A DNA stretch of 9,131 nucleotides from Myxococcales bacterium (GTDB lineage: Bacteria; Myxococcota; Polyangia; Fen-1088), in contig PMCR01000188.1 of assembly GCA_003155465.1 (NCBI GenBank), forward strand, positions 2,021 to 11,151, in the 5' to 3' direction. A program made the translations under genes and the position numbers. Positions 1 to 6,985 of this stretch are shown here, in pieces. The notes beneath the pieces were generated by a model, which did no database searches, was not told the origin of the DNA, and saw only the letters and a list, made by a program, of their open reading frames with translations. How positions within the stretch are numbered: the first letter of the stretch is position 1; every line of letters starts with the position of its first letter.

Positions 1-251
1 TGGTCGTACTTGGGCTTTTCGAGCTGACCCAGAAACTGCCGCGCGTAGGACGACAGCGACTCAACGTAACGCCGCTGCCCCTCGGCGTACAGGGTGTCGA
101 ATGCCAGCGATGATTTCCCTGACCCCGACACCCCGGTAAACACGACGAGCTGGCGCTTGGGGATGGCCAGCTCGTCGATATCGAGATTGTGCTCGCGCGC
201 GCCGCGGACTACTACGAAATCTGGCTCGTCAGCGCTGCGCCGGTCCCTCAT
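1..251 (-). CDS. uvrA: UvrA, excinuclease ABC subunit A (N-terminal part, cut by window edge)
   Basis: UvrA is the DNA-damage recognition ATPase of nucleotide excision repair; it dimerises, scans DNA with UvrB and loads it at lesions in the cytoplasm. Only the first 83 codons are present because the gene runs off the left edge. The translated start has the classic family opening: a VRGAREHNL stretch at residues 15-23, the first ABC Walker A motif GVSGSGKSS at 40-48, then [26 protein letters not shown] sequence around 51-72, followed by FLGQLEKP. These stretches are almost invariant in bacterial UvrA (family knowledge). The ATG at 251-249 shares its A with the TGA stop of the upstream gene. 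No convincing Shine-Dalgarno sequence lies before it, so translation may depend on coupling to the upstream gene. The first two ABC-domain motifs beyond Walker A, the zinc fingers and the C-terminus are outside the window. Confidence 0.96.
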   Translation of the reverse strand, partial: MRDRRSADEPDFVVVRGAREHNLDIDELAIPKRQLVVFTGVSGSGKSSLAFDTLYAEGQRRYVESLSSYARQFLGQLEKPKYD

Positions 252-820
252 CACTGAAAGAAGTATGCGACGCCGAGCGAGCCAACGATGCTGCCTCCCA
301 TGGCGACCGTGGTGGATCCAGAATCCGGCATGTAGATGGCCATCCCCACCGAGCCCAGCAGCGCCACGTTGGAAACGATGAAAGCCCGGATCTGCGCGCC
401 GAGTTCCAACTCGAAGTCGTACTTGCGGCTGCCGGCCTTGTAGCTCAGCAAGGCGAAGCCGCCCCCGACGGACAGGTCCGCCCCGGGGGCCGCGTGAATG
501 TGGTACCAACCACGCGCTCCCAGGTCGAAGCTGGTGGTGCCTGAAGAAGTCAGGCCGAAGAGTCCGTCAAGATGGAATTTGCCGCTGGGGGCTCCCCAAG
601 TAGCAAGGATGTTCGGGACCGCACCACCTGTGCCGGTCGCGCCGGGCGCGAACAGGGCGACCGCGCCAACCCCCAGGCCGCGACCGCTGCCAGTTGTGGC
701 ACCCGTGACCCTGGCCGTTGACGTGGGCTCGGAAACCACTGGGACCTGTGCCCAAGCCAGAGCGGGCGCTAGAACAGAACCGATCATGAGGAACATCAGG
801 AACGTTGACACTCGACGCAT
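251..820 (-). CDS. Small secreted, probable outer-membrane beta-barrel protein of unknown function
   Basis: This encodes a 189-residue protein that I do not recognise as a named family. Residues 1-24 form a typical Sec signal peptide: MRR, then a hydrophobic [12 protein letters not shown] core, with probable signal peptidase I cleavage after AWA before Gln25. There is no lipobox cysteine. The mature part is rich in Gly, Ser, Ala and alternating hydrophobic/polar residues (for example [30 protein letters not shown]) and ends in YFFQ. That pattern fits a small outer-membrane beta-barrel, but this is inference from composition. I chose the ATG at 820-818 because a GGGAGGT ribosome binding site lies seven or so bases upstream; an in-frame TTG at 835 would place that site inside the coding region. 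It overlaps uvrA by one base (TGATG) and is divergent from the sensor kinase across 53 bases, so the kinase system could control it. It might also be a periplasmic protein. Confidence 0.8.
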   Translation of the reverse strand: MRRVSTFLMFLMIGSVLAPALAWAQVPVVSEPTSTARVTGATTGSGRGLGVGAVALFAPGATGTGGAVPNILATWGAPSGKFHLDGLFGLTSSGTTSFDLGARGWYHIHAAPGADLSVGGGFALLSYKAGSRKYDFELELGAQIRAFIVSNVALLGSVGMAIYMPDSGSTTVAMGGSIVGSLGVAYFFQ

Positions 821-873
821 GAGGACACCTCCCAAGTTGTGAAGAGCAAACCGTACTATAGTTTGTCGCCAGG
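821..873. promoter_or_regulatory. Divergent promoter region between the OMP-like gene and the sensor kinase
   Basis: This 53-base gap must hold the start signals for both divergent genes. It contains the 8-base palindrome ACTATAGT at 855-862. On the minus strand this gives TATAGT (860-855), a five-of-six match to the -10 consensus and about 35 bases before the OMP-like ATG, but no good -35 is visible. On the plus strand TACTAT (854-859) is a weaker -10-like sequence. The minus-strand ribosome binding site GGGAGGT lies at about 826-833. The kinase gene has only AGG directly before its ATG, a poor site. The promoter assignment is tentative. Confidence 0.35.
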
Positions 874-2415
874 ATGAAGCTCGGATCGCGGGTCGCCATC
901 GTTACCACGCTGCTCATGGCAGCGGCACTTGCCTGCGCGATCTGGGCCGTGCTCCTGGTCTTGCGCGCCGACCAGGTGCGCAAGTTGGACCGCGAAGCGC
1001 ACGCCCTGGCGGATGCGCTGGCCGCCGGGATCGAGCCACTGCCACCCGACGAGGCCGGCACGCTTCTGCCCGCCCGCGTGGCTGCGGTCAACGCGCGGCT
1101 GGGCCAGTTCCGTCTGGAAACCATCGCCTGGGGCACCCAGCGGCCCAACAACTTCTGGGCCGGCCTGGTGGACCAGGCGAGCAAGCTCGACGCGCCAGTG
1201 GGCCAACTCTTCGAGCCCGCCGGCATGCCGCTCTTCTATGCCATGGCGATTCCCATCCACAGCGCCGAGCCCGGCGCGCCCGCTCGCCAGACGAGCGCCT
1301 TTCTGGGCCTGGTATGCGACAGCAGCTTCATCACGGCCGAGGTCATGAGCACCGGCTGGCGCCTGCTTCCTTTTCTCGTCCTTGGGGTTCCTGCCTTCGG
1401 CATCCTGCTTTACCTGACCCTACGCCGGCGCGTGGTGAACCCGCTCCGCCGTCTGATCGAGGCCATCGACGCGGTTGCCCAGGGCGACCTGACCCGCGCA
1501 GTGCTACCCGGCCGCGACGACGAGATCGGCAGTCTTGCAGGCCGATTCAACAACATGATGGACTATCTGCGGGTGGCCCGTGAAAAGGAGGCTCGGGCCA
1601 CCGCGGCCCGCCAGACCATGGAGATGCACCTGCGCCGGGCTGAGAAGCTGGCCACCGTGGGCCAGGTCGCGGCCGAGATCGCGCATGAAGTGGGCACGCC
1701 GCTGAACGTGATTGGTGGCCGCGCCCGGTCCTTGGCCCGGCGTCCCGACGATCCGGCCGAGGTACAGAAGAACGCCACGATCATTACTGATCAGGTCGGC
1801 CGCATCACCAAGATCATCCGCCAGGTGTTGGATGCCTCACGCAAGAGCCGGCCCAGTTCGACCGAGGTGGACGTCACCCGGGTGGTGAGCGAGGCGTTGA
1901 GCTTCGTGGAGGAGTTGCTCAAGCGCCAACACATCGAGGTGACGGTGCGTGCCGTACTGGAGCTGCGGCCAATTCCCGGCGACCCCGACGAGATTCAGCA
2001 AGTCTGCCTGAACATCGTGATGAATGCGATTCACGCCATGAAGGACGGTGGCAGCCTGACCATCGACCTGGAACAAGTGGTCCGGCGCAAGGAGGGTTTG
2101 GCGCTCTCGTCGCCTTCGCCCTATCTCATGCTGCAAGTCAGCGACACGGGGCCCGGCATTCCAGTCGCGGATCGCGACAAGATCTTCGAACCCTTTTTCA
2201 CCACCAAGGACCCCGGCCAGGGCAGCGGACTGGGCCTGGCAGTGAGCAAGGGCATCGTCAAGGATCACGAGGGTTGGATCGAGGTCGACGACGCCCCCAA
2301 GGGCGGCGCCGTGCTACGCGTGTTTCTGCCCGCGGGCAGCGAAGTCGAGCGGCCCCAGGCGGACGTCGACACGCCTCGGCCGGTGGTCGACAACGCGGGA
2401 CAGTCGGGCCGGTGA
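874..2415 (+). CDS. Membrane-bound sensor histidine kinase (NtrB/HPK4-like, HAMP domain)
   Basis: A 513-residue inner-membrane sensor kinase that should autophosphorylate on His and pass the phosphate to a response regulator. TM1 spans about residues 7-30, followed by an extracytoplasmic region of about 130 residues (31-162) with no fold I can name. TM2 spans about 163-183 and a HAMP linker about 184-237, including NPLRRL and the [13 protein letters not shown] stretch. A charged coiled coil follows at about 235-258. The H-box HEVGTPLNV carries the phosphoacceptor His271. The ATPase domain shows the N-box ([10 protein letters not shown], 380-389), G1 box (DTGPGIP, 424-430), F-box (FEPFFTT, 438-444) and G2 box (GSGLGLAV, 450-457), so all catalytic motifs are intact. 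No receiver domain is attached. The likely partner is the NtrC-type regulator starting at 6986, on the same strand but separated by two glycosidase genes. The start at 874 is the first ATG in frame and gives a sensible TM1; its ribosome binding site is weak. The signal sensed is unknown. Confidence 0.93.
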   Translation: MKLGSRVAIVTTLLMAAALACAIWAVLLVLRADQVRKLDREAHALADALAAGIEPLPPDEAGTLLPARVAAVNARLGQFRLETIAWGTQRPNNFWAGLVDQASKLDAPVGQLFEPAGMPLFYAMAIPIHSAEPGAPARQTSAFLGLVCDSSFITAEVMSTGWRLLPFLVLGVPAFGILLYLTLRRRVVNPLRRLIEAIDAVAQGDLTRAVLPGRDDEIGSLAGRFNNMMDYLRVAREKEARATAARQTMEMHLRRAEKLATVGQVAAEIAHEVGTPLNVIGGRARSLARRPDDPAEVQKNATIITDQVGRITKIIRQVLDASRKSRPSSTEVDVTRVVSEALSFVEELLKRQHIEVTVRAVLELRPIPGDPDEIQQVCLNIVMNAIHAMKDGGSLTIDLEQVVRRKEGLALSSPSPYLMLQVSDTGPGIPVADRDKIFEPFFTTKDPGQGSGLGLAVSKGIVKDHEGWIEVDDAPKGGAVLRVFLPAGSEVERPQADVDTPRPVVDNAGQSGR

Positions 2416-2419
2416 GGCA

Positions 2420-2439
2420 CGGTGGCAACTGCCCGACCG
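2420..2439. terminator. Hairpin at the convergent kinase/GH5 junction, possible bidirectional terminator
   Basis: Between the kinase stop (2413-2415) and the GH5 stop (2446-2448) lies an imperfect inverted repeat: CGGTGGCA (2420-2427) pairs with TGCC (2430-2433) and ACCG (2436-2439), with a CG bulge in the right arm. The innermost pair must open to leave a loop of four. There is no T-run on either side, so it is not a canonical intrinsic terminator. Its exact placement between two convergent stops is the main argument for it. Confidence 0.35.
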
Positions 2440-2445
2440 GATCGG

Positions 2446-3978
2446 CTACATGCCCCAAGCCGACTGTATCAGGGCAAGTCCGGACGCATTGTTGACGGTG
2501 AGGGAGAGAGCAGAGCCCGTGCCTTTCAAGGTGGTGATGCTGTACCAGTCTCCGTTTCGCAGGCCCGGCCAATAGCAGCTCCCCATTCCGGAAGCCCTGA
2601 TCTGGCTGGTGACGGCCTGCATGTAGGCGACAAACGCGGTGCCGTTGACAGCTCCGCTGTAGTCGAGCCCATTCGTCATGGGTGCGCCGTATTCCGAAAC
2701 CACGGTCCGATTGGCAAAAATCCCCACGGCTGTTTTGAGTTTGTTGGTCCAATTTGCCGGGTTCGCGTCGGTGCTACCGATGGCGTATATGTGAACGTTG
2801 AGTATGCAGCCGGCCAACCGAGGATCAGCGCCGTGCTGAGTGACGTTGGTGTCATTGCCGGTGCCGGCAACCACGACTCGATTCTTGGAGACACTGGGGA
2901 ATTTCCCCATCCACTCGACGGCCAGGTTGATGAACTCGGTTGCACCGTATCCTGAGGGCTCGTTGATGATGTCGAAATACACCAGGTTGTTGATGCCGTA
3001 TGCATCGACGACCGCTTGCCACATGGTGTAGAATGCGTTCGTGTTGGGTACTCTTCCGACACCCGGCTTGTACCAGTACGCAACCATGACCTTCATGTTC
3101 TTGCTGACGGCCGCATCGATAATCCCTTTGTAGGCGGTCCACCACGCCGTGTTGCTCACAGTGGGTTCGTTGATTGGAATGCGTATGGAATTGGCACTGA
3201 GTGCTGTTTGAAACCCAGAGAGGATCGCATTAGCCTTAGCCAGAACCGTGTCATAGGTATCCGATTTGGAGGACAGTCCTGACGGCTGGAGCACCCCGGC
3301 TTGAAAGTTGTCCCCCGGGTCAGCCCAGTTGACGCAATGGAAGCTCGCGGCGTCCCCAGCCGCGCCGCTGGTCCCGCCGGTCGTGGATCCCCCGGACGCG
3401 CCGCCGTTGCCGGAGGTGCCAGCCGCGGCGCTGGATCCACCCGTGGCCCTTGATCCGCCGGTCGTCGTGTTCCCGCCGGTCGCAGTGGCTCCCCCCGTCC
3501 TTCCACCAGCTGCCGTGGTATCTGCGCCGCCCGATGTTCCCCCATGAGCAGTGTTGACACCTGGGGTGCCCCCAGTGGTCGCCGCGCCACCCGCCGCTCC
3601 GCCGGTGGTCGTCGTGTCGCCCGATACGGTCGTGCCTCCAAACGCCGCGATTCCACCCGCTGCTGTGGAGCCCCCTGTGGCCGTGGAGCCGCCGTTCGCC
3701 GTCCGGCCTCCTCCGCTGCTGGTGCCGCCCGCGGTGGTTGATCCACCACTATCCTGGTGGCTTCCTCCGGTGACCCCGGCCGTGGGGCCGCCGCCTGTGG
3801 CGACCGCCCCCGCAGCGCTCATGGTACCGCCACTTCCTGCCAGTCCACCGCCGCCTGCGCTGCCGCCGCTGTACCCGGTTTCAGAGCTACTGTTTCCAGA
3901 GCATGCTCCCAGGGCCAAAGCCAGGGAAAAAGCTGCCATGGCTGCCAAACAAATCGAGGGGTGATCGGCAAAGGCCAT
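2446..3978 (-). CDS. GH5-type cellulase/endoglucanase lipoprotein with long Gly-rich linker
   Basis: A 510-residue secreted glycoside hydrolase, predicted to cut beta-1,4-glucan (or mannan) chains. Residues 1-25 are a lipoprotein signal peptide ending in the lipobox LGAC, with Cys26 the lipidation site. About residues 30-211 form a low-complexity linker of TGG/SGG/AGG-type units. The catalytic domain fills about 212-510. It shows NWADPGDNF near its start, SIRIPINEP (Arg266), the acid/base motif in YFDIINEPSG (Glu340), HIYA (His396) and the nucleophile motif in TVVSEYGAP (Glu429). The order Arg, NEP, His-x-Tyr, SEYG fits clan GH-A, family GH5; the subfamily and true substrate cannot be fixed by eye. 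The ATG at 3978-3976 is chosen over the longer open frame because it directly precedes the signal peptide and has an AAGGGA ribosome binding site about ten bases upstream. It is divergent from a GH74 gene, suggesting joint action on cellulose/xyloglucan. Base composition is lower in GC than the flanking kinase gene. Confidence 0.88.
   Translation of the reverse strand: MAFADHPSICLAAMAAFSLALALGACSGNSSSETGYSGGSAGGGGLAGSGGTMSAAGAVATGGGPTAGVTGGSHQDSGGSTTAGGTSSGGGRTANGGSTATGGSTAAGGIAAFGGTTVSGDTTTTGGAAGGAATTGGTPGVNTAHGGTSGGADTTAAGGRTGGATATGGNTTTGGSRATGGSSAAAGTSGNGGASGGSTTGGTSGAAGDAASFHCVNWADPGDNFQAGVLQPSGLSSKSDTYDTVLAKANAILSGFQTALSANSIRIPINEPTVSNTAWWTAYKGIIDAAVSKNMKVMVAYWYKPGVGRVPNTNAFYTMWQAVVDAYGINNLVYFDIINEPSGYGATEFINLAVEWMGKFPSVSKNRVVVAGTGNDTNVTQHGADPRLAGCILNVHIYAIGSTDANPANWTNKLKTAVGIFANRTVVSEYGAPMTNGLDYSGAVNGTAFVAYMQAVTSQIRASGMGSCYWPGLRNGDWYSITTLKGTGSALSLTVNNASGLALIQSAWGM
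3346..3891 (-). repeat. Degenerate GGC/GGT-rich repeat coding the Gly/Thr/Ser/Ala linker of the GH5 protein
   Basis: This stretch codes for about 180 residues of irregular xxGG units such as GGSTATGG and TTGGAAGG. On the plus strand it reads as C-rich CCGCC/CCACC runs. It is a degenerate minisatellite-like coding repeat, not an exact tandem array. Linkers of this kind separate the lipid anchor from the enzyme domain in many myxobacterial exported proteins (family knowledge). Confidence 0.75.
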
Positions 3979-4205
3979 ATCGAAATATTCCCTTTTGGGT
4001 GAAACGGCTACGCCTGAAACGCCGTGGAATATACAATAGCGCCGGCTCTCCCCAAAGGGTCTCACGCGACCCCAAATGGGTCTCCCTATCTGCGACTCCC
4101 CAAGGAATTGGCTTCCTGCAGGATGACGACGGCTGGACAGGCCCTTACCCACGATGAGCCGCTTCCTGTCCAGGTTGCTACTGAAACGGGAGAGCGGAGG
4201 GGTTC
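3979..4205. promoter_or_regulatory. Divergent regulatory region between the GH5 and GH74 genes
   Basis: This 227-base gap holds the control signals of both glycosidase genes. Related elements occur at 4050-4063 (CCCCAAAGGGTCTC), 4070-4084 (CCCCAAATGGGTCTC) and, weaker, 4096-4105 (CTCCCCAAGG); the first two start exactly 20 bases apart, on the same helical face. A further CCCTTTTGGG sits at 3989-3998, next to the GH5 ribosome binding site. A second family, GCTTCCTG, occurs at 4111-4118 and 4161-4168, 50 bases apart, each followed by CAGG. The GH74 ribosome binding site is GGAGGGG at about 4196-4202. I found no convincing sigma-54 promoter here. Confidence 0.5.
4028..4055 (-). promoter_or_regulatory. 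Candidate sigma-70-type promoter for the GH5 gene
   Basis: Read on the minus strand, TATATT (4033-4028) resembles a -10 box. It is preceded after 16 bases by TTGGGG (4055-4050), a weak three-of-six -35. Transcription would begin near 4021, giving a leader of about 43 bases that contains the AAGGGA ribosome binding site. The weak -35 coincides with the CCCCAAAGGG element, and the second copy lies directly upstream, an arrangement typical of activator-dependent promoters (inference). Confidence 0.3.
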
Positions 4206-6770
4206 ATGCGCCGTCTTCCATGTTTTCCGGGTCTTCCAGTCACTGTGCTTTTTCTGATCACCGCCGCGTGCAGCAGCAGCGGGAAGCAGTCTTCGGACAG
4301 TGACGGTAGCCCGCCGGGCGGCGCGACCGACACCTGGACGACAACGACCGGCGGAAGCACAAGCGCGCCCCAGGCGGGTGGTACGGTTGGCTCGGGCGGC
4401 GTCAGCGGCGCGGGCGCCGCCACCGAATTGGGCGGCGCAAGCAGCACCGGCGGTGCGGTTGGGTCGGGCGGGACGACGGGCAAGGATGGCGGAACAACCG
4501 GAAACAACGCCACCGGCGGCAACGCCGGAACTGGAGGAAAAACCGCGGCCGGCGGTAGCCAAGGCAGCGGGGGCACGCCCGCAAGCGGCGGGGGTCAGGG
4601 AACGGTTGGCGCCTCATCTCGAACGGGAGGTAGGAGCGCCGGCGGCATCTCAGGCGGCGGTGGCGCGGCGGGTGGCGCGACGGCCGCGGGTGGCACCGCC
4701 AGCGGGGGACCGAGCGAAACACCGAATGCCGCGGGGTACCTGTGGCAGAGTGTCGCCATTCGAGGTGGCGGGTTCGTTCCCGGACTTGTCTTTAGCACGG
4801 TTGAGAAGGGCGTCCTCTACGCGCGCACGGACATGGCCGGTGCCTACCGCTGGGATGAAGCGAGCTACGGGTGGATGCCCATCATGGACTGGCTGACCAG
4901 GCCCGACGTGAAGTACATCGGCGTCGAAAGCATCGCCGCCGACCCGGTCGATTCCAATGTGGTGTACATGGCGGTCGGCACCTATATGGGTTCAAACGGT
5001 CAAATCATCAGATCGGCGAATCGGGGAGATACGTGGACCAGGTACAACATCGGCGTGAACATGGGAGGCAATGCCGACGGCCGTTCGCTCGGTGAGCGCT
5101 TGATGGTCGATCCGAACAAGACCAGCCTTCTCTATTTCGGCTCGCGAAATGCGGGGCTGTGGAAGAGCACGGATTCCGCAGCGACATGGGCCAAGGTCGC
5201 GAGCTTCCCGGTCACTGGCACAAGCCCCTACGGCCTCAGCTTCGTCGTCTTCGACAAAAAGAGCGGGACCGCAGGCAGCGGTTCTTCCACCATCTATGTC
5301 GGCGTAGCGGCCACGACCGCGGGTACCAATCTCTATCGCTCGATCGACGCCGGCGCCAACTGGACCGTGGTGGCCGGAACAAGTCCGCCTTCGGGCCTGA
5401 TGCCACACCACGGCGTGCTCGCATCGGACGACAATCTGTGGATTGCATACAACAGCGGTTCTGGCCCCAACAGCATTTCCAGCGGTGCGGTGTGGAAGCT
5501 GAATACGACAACCGATGCCTGGACGAACGTCAATCCAACTGGTCACGGCGGCGGCATCGGTGGTATCAGCGTTTCGGCGTCGGACCCCAACTACGCCCTG
5601 GCCTCAACCCTCGATTGGTGGGCGCCGGATGAAATGTACCGGACCACGAACGGGGGAACCAGTTGGACGGCAATCGGCAGAAATGCCACGCACGACGTGA
5701 ATGGCGCCCAGTATCTTTGCTTCGGTCCTCCCAATTGCAAGACCCCAAGCGTGGCGGGTTGGGCGGGCGACATCGAGATCGACCCATTCAATCAGAGCCG
5801 GGCGTTCTATGTTACAGGCCAAGGAGTCTGGTCGAGCAAGAACGCGGATGCGGCCAGTGGAATCGTTTGGACTTTCGAGGACAAGAACTTCGAGGAGACG
5901 GTGGGCATCGATCTGACGAGCTCCGTGAAGACGGCGCTATTTGCCGTGGTCGGGGATATCGGAATCATTCGCTGTGCAACCGACGCGCTCGACACGCCAT
6001 CGCCAACCGGCATGGTGACCAATCCGAAATTCGGCAATGGCAACAGTGTGGATTTCGCCGGGATGAAACCCGATATCGTGGCCGACACTGGAACGGGATC
6101 CCAGTCCGGTGGCTATTCGACCGACAACGGACTGACCTGGAAGCCTTTCGCGAGCCAGGGGGGCGGCTCGAAGATCGCGGTCGGCGCGGACGGTTCGGTC
6201 TTCGTCTGGGGCACGAACTATTCAACCAACAACGGCGCAAGCTGGAGCGCCTGCTCGGGACTTTCAGGGAATCTTCGCGTGGCATCGGATCGGGTGAACC
6301 CGAAGAAGTTCTATGCCTTCGGCAACGGAACCCTCTACGCCAGCACCGATGGCGCCGCGACATTTGCCGCGGCCACCACGGGCCTGGCCGGCAGTGGCCG
6401 AGCCGCCGCGGTATTTGGCATGGAGGGGGAAGTCTGGGTGGCGGCGGGAGCCAATCTGTACCACTCGAAGAATTCTGGCGCGGGCGCGACCAAGGTGACG
6501 ACGGTGTCACAAGTCAATTCGGTCGGTTTCGGCAAGGCCGCGCCGGGAAGTACCTATCCAGCTGTGTACATCATCGGTACGGTGAGTGGCGCCGCCGGGG
6601 TTTTTCGCTCCAACGACGAAGGCGCAACCTGGGTGCAGGTCAACGACGCTCAACACCAGTACGGTCAGATGGACAACGTCGCCGGTGACGAGGACTACTA
6701 CGGCCGTGTGTTCGTCACCACCCAAGGCCGCGGGATTCCCTATGGTCAGCCGGCGGCGTCGGGTTCCTAG
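4206..6770 (+). CDS. GH74-type xyloglucanase lipoprotein (BNR/Asp-box propeller) with Gly-rich linker
   Basis: An 854-residue exported enzyme predicted to hydrolyse the glucan backbone of xyloglucan. Residues 1-21 form a lipoprotein signal peptide with lipobox ITAAC, Cys22 being the lipidated residue. About 36-165 is a Gly/Ser/Thr/Ala linker resembling that of the divergent GH5 protein. From about 170 onward the sequence follows the GH74 pattern: VAIRGGGFVPG, YARTDMAGAYRW with conserved Asp199, GVESIAADP, DGRSLGERL and GDIEIDPFN (511-519), where the second catalytic Asp of the family is expected. Eight Asp-box-like units (S-x-D-x-G-x-T-W type) are visible near residues 260, 311, 369, 470, 628, 663, 703 and 792, as expected for the twin seven-bladed propellers. 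The length of the catalytic part (about 680 residues) fits a single GH74 module, and no carbohydrate-binding module is seen at the C-terminus. The ATG has a good GGAGG-type site five or so bases upstream. Endo versus reducing-end-specific action cannot be decided here. Confidence 0.92.
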   Translation: MRRLPCFPGLPVTVLFLITAACSSSGKQSSDSDGSPPGGATDTWTTTTGGSTSAPQAGGTVGSGGVSGAGAATELGGASSTGGAVGSGGTTGKDGGTTGNNATGGNAGTGGKTAAGGSQGSGGTPASGGGQGTVGASSRTGGRSAGGISGGGGAAGGATAAGGTASGGPSETPNAAGYLWQSVAIRGGGFVPGLVFSTVEKGVLYARTDMAGAYRWDEASYGWMPIMDWLTRPDVKYIGVESIAADPVDSNVVYMAVGTYMGSNGQIIRSANRGDTWTRYNIGVNMGGNADGRSLGERLMVDPNKTSLLYFGSRNAGLWKSTDSAATWAKVASFPVTGTSPYGLSFVVFDKKSGTAGSGSSTIYVGVAATTAGTNLYRSIDAGANWTVVAGTSPPSGLMPHHGVLASDDNLWIAYNSGSGPNSISSGAVWKLNTTTDAWTNVNPTGHGGGIGGISVSASDPNYALASTLDWWAPDEMYRTTNGGTSWTAIGRNATHDVNGAQYLCFGPPNCKTPSVAGWAGDIEIDPFNQSRAFYVTGQGVWSSKNADAASGIVWTFEDKNFEETVGIDLTSSVKTALFAVVGDIGIIRCATDALDTPSPTGMVTNPKFGNGNSVDFAGMKPDIVADTGTGSQSGGYSTDNGLTWKPFASQGGGSKIAVGADGSVFVWGTNYSTNNGASWSACSGLSGNLRVASDRVNPKKFYAFGNGTLYASTDGAATFAAATTGLAGSGRAAAVFGMEGEVWVAAGANLYHSKNSGAGATKVTTVSQVNSVGFGKAAPGSTYPAVYIIGTVSGAAGVFRSNDEGATWVQVNDAQHQYGQMDNVAGDEDYYGRVFVTTQGRGIPYGQPAASGS
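4311..4700 (+). repeat. Degenerate Gly/Ser/Thr/Ala-coding linker repeat of the GH74 protein
   Basis: About 130 codons of irregular xxGG units (for example STGGAVGSGG, TGGNAGTGG) lie between the lipid anchor and the propeller. They are the counterpart of the linker in the divergent GH5 gene. The similarity may reflect shared composition or intragenic duplication rather than recent copying; I see no long exact repeat between the two. Confidence 0.7.
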
Positions 6771-6943
6771 TCTCGTAAGTTCGTAGCTGCCACATCCCTG
6801 ATTCTGTCATGGCCGAGCCCCCAAGGCCCCTGGCCCACCGTCTGTCAAACCGTCATCGCCGCTGTCACCCACACCACACCCCGCTGACCTGAATCTCAGA
6901 GGACCATCAGCGCGCTTGCTCAACGCCCAGGTATGGACAAGGA
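6771..6943. other. Intergenic gap after GH74, no gene seen
   Basis: Between the GH74 stop and the hairpin before the response regulator I find no coding region with convincing composition, no tRNA-like fold and no canonical terminator with a T-run. A promoter for the regulator should lie here or further upstream, but no clear -35/-10 pair and no GG-N10-GC sigma-54 site stands out. Confidence 0.5.
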
Positions 6944-6984
6944 TTGCCGGGCGGGGCTTCCGTGTGACGGAACGCCCTGCGCAA
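6944..6984 (+). promoter_or_regulatory. Strong imperfect hairpin ending one base before the response-regulator start codon
   Basis: The core is TTCCGT (6958-6963), loop GTG, ACGGAA (6967-6972). The stem continues outward after one bulged C (6973): 6951-6957 pairs with 6974-6980, including one G-T pair. After a three-base bulge (6948-6950), TTGC (6944-6947) pairs with GCAA (6981-6984). In total 17 base pairs form. The next gene's ATG begins at 6986 and no Shine-Dalgarno sequence is visible, so in an mRNA this fold would occupy the ribosome landing area. As DNA, the 15-base core palindrome could be an operator. No T-run follows, so a terminator is unlikely. Confidence 0.55.
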
Positions 6985-6985
6985 C

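Noticed and set aside
821..835. TTG start at 835 for the OMP-like gene
   Set aside because: It would place the GGGAGGT ribosome binding site inside the coding region; the ATG at 820 is correctly spaced from it.
567..1226. 219-codon minus-strand open frame overlapping the OMP-like gene and the kinase
   Set aside because: It overlaps both real genes in other frames, and the divergent promoter and ribosome binding sites contradict it.
3308..3964. Pro/Val/Ala-rich plus-strand frames opposite the GH5 linker
   Set aside because: They are the mirror image of the Gly-rich codons (GGN read as NCC), with no independent start signals or domains.
4134..4149. Sigma-54-like site TGGACAGGCCCTTACC upstream of GH74
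   Set aside because: The -12 element reads AC instead of the nearly invariant GC, and the -24 element matches only TGG, so support is too weak.
3979..4152. N-terminal extension of the GH5 gene to 4152
   Set aside because: The extension has no signal peptide character; the ATG at 3978 directly precedes a lipoprotein signal and has a ribosome binding site.
3346..4700. Possible CRISPR or true tandem-repeat arrays in the Gly-rich regions
   Set aside because: Units are irregular, in frame and without constant spacers; they code for protein linkers.
4300..4896. 198-codon Arg/Ala-rich frame within the GH74 linker region
   Set aside because: It is a frame-shifted reading of the repetitive linker, while the GH74 frame has a lipobox and conserved domains.
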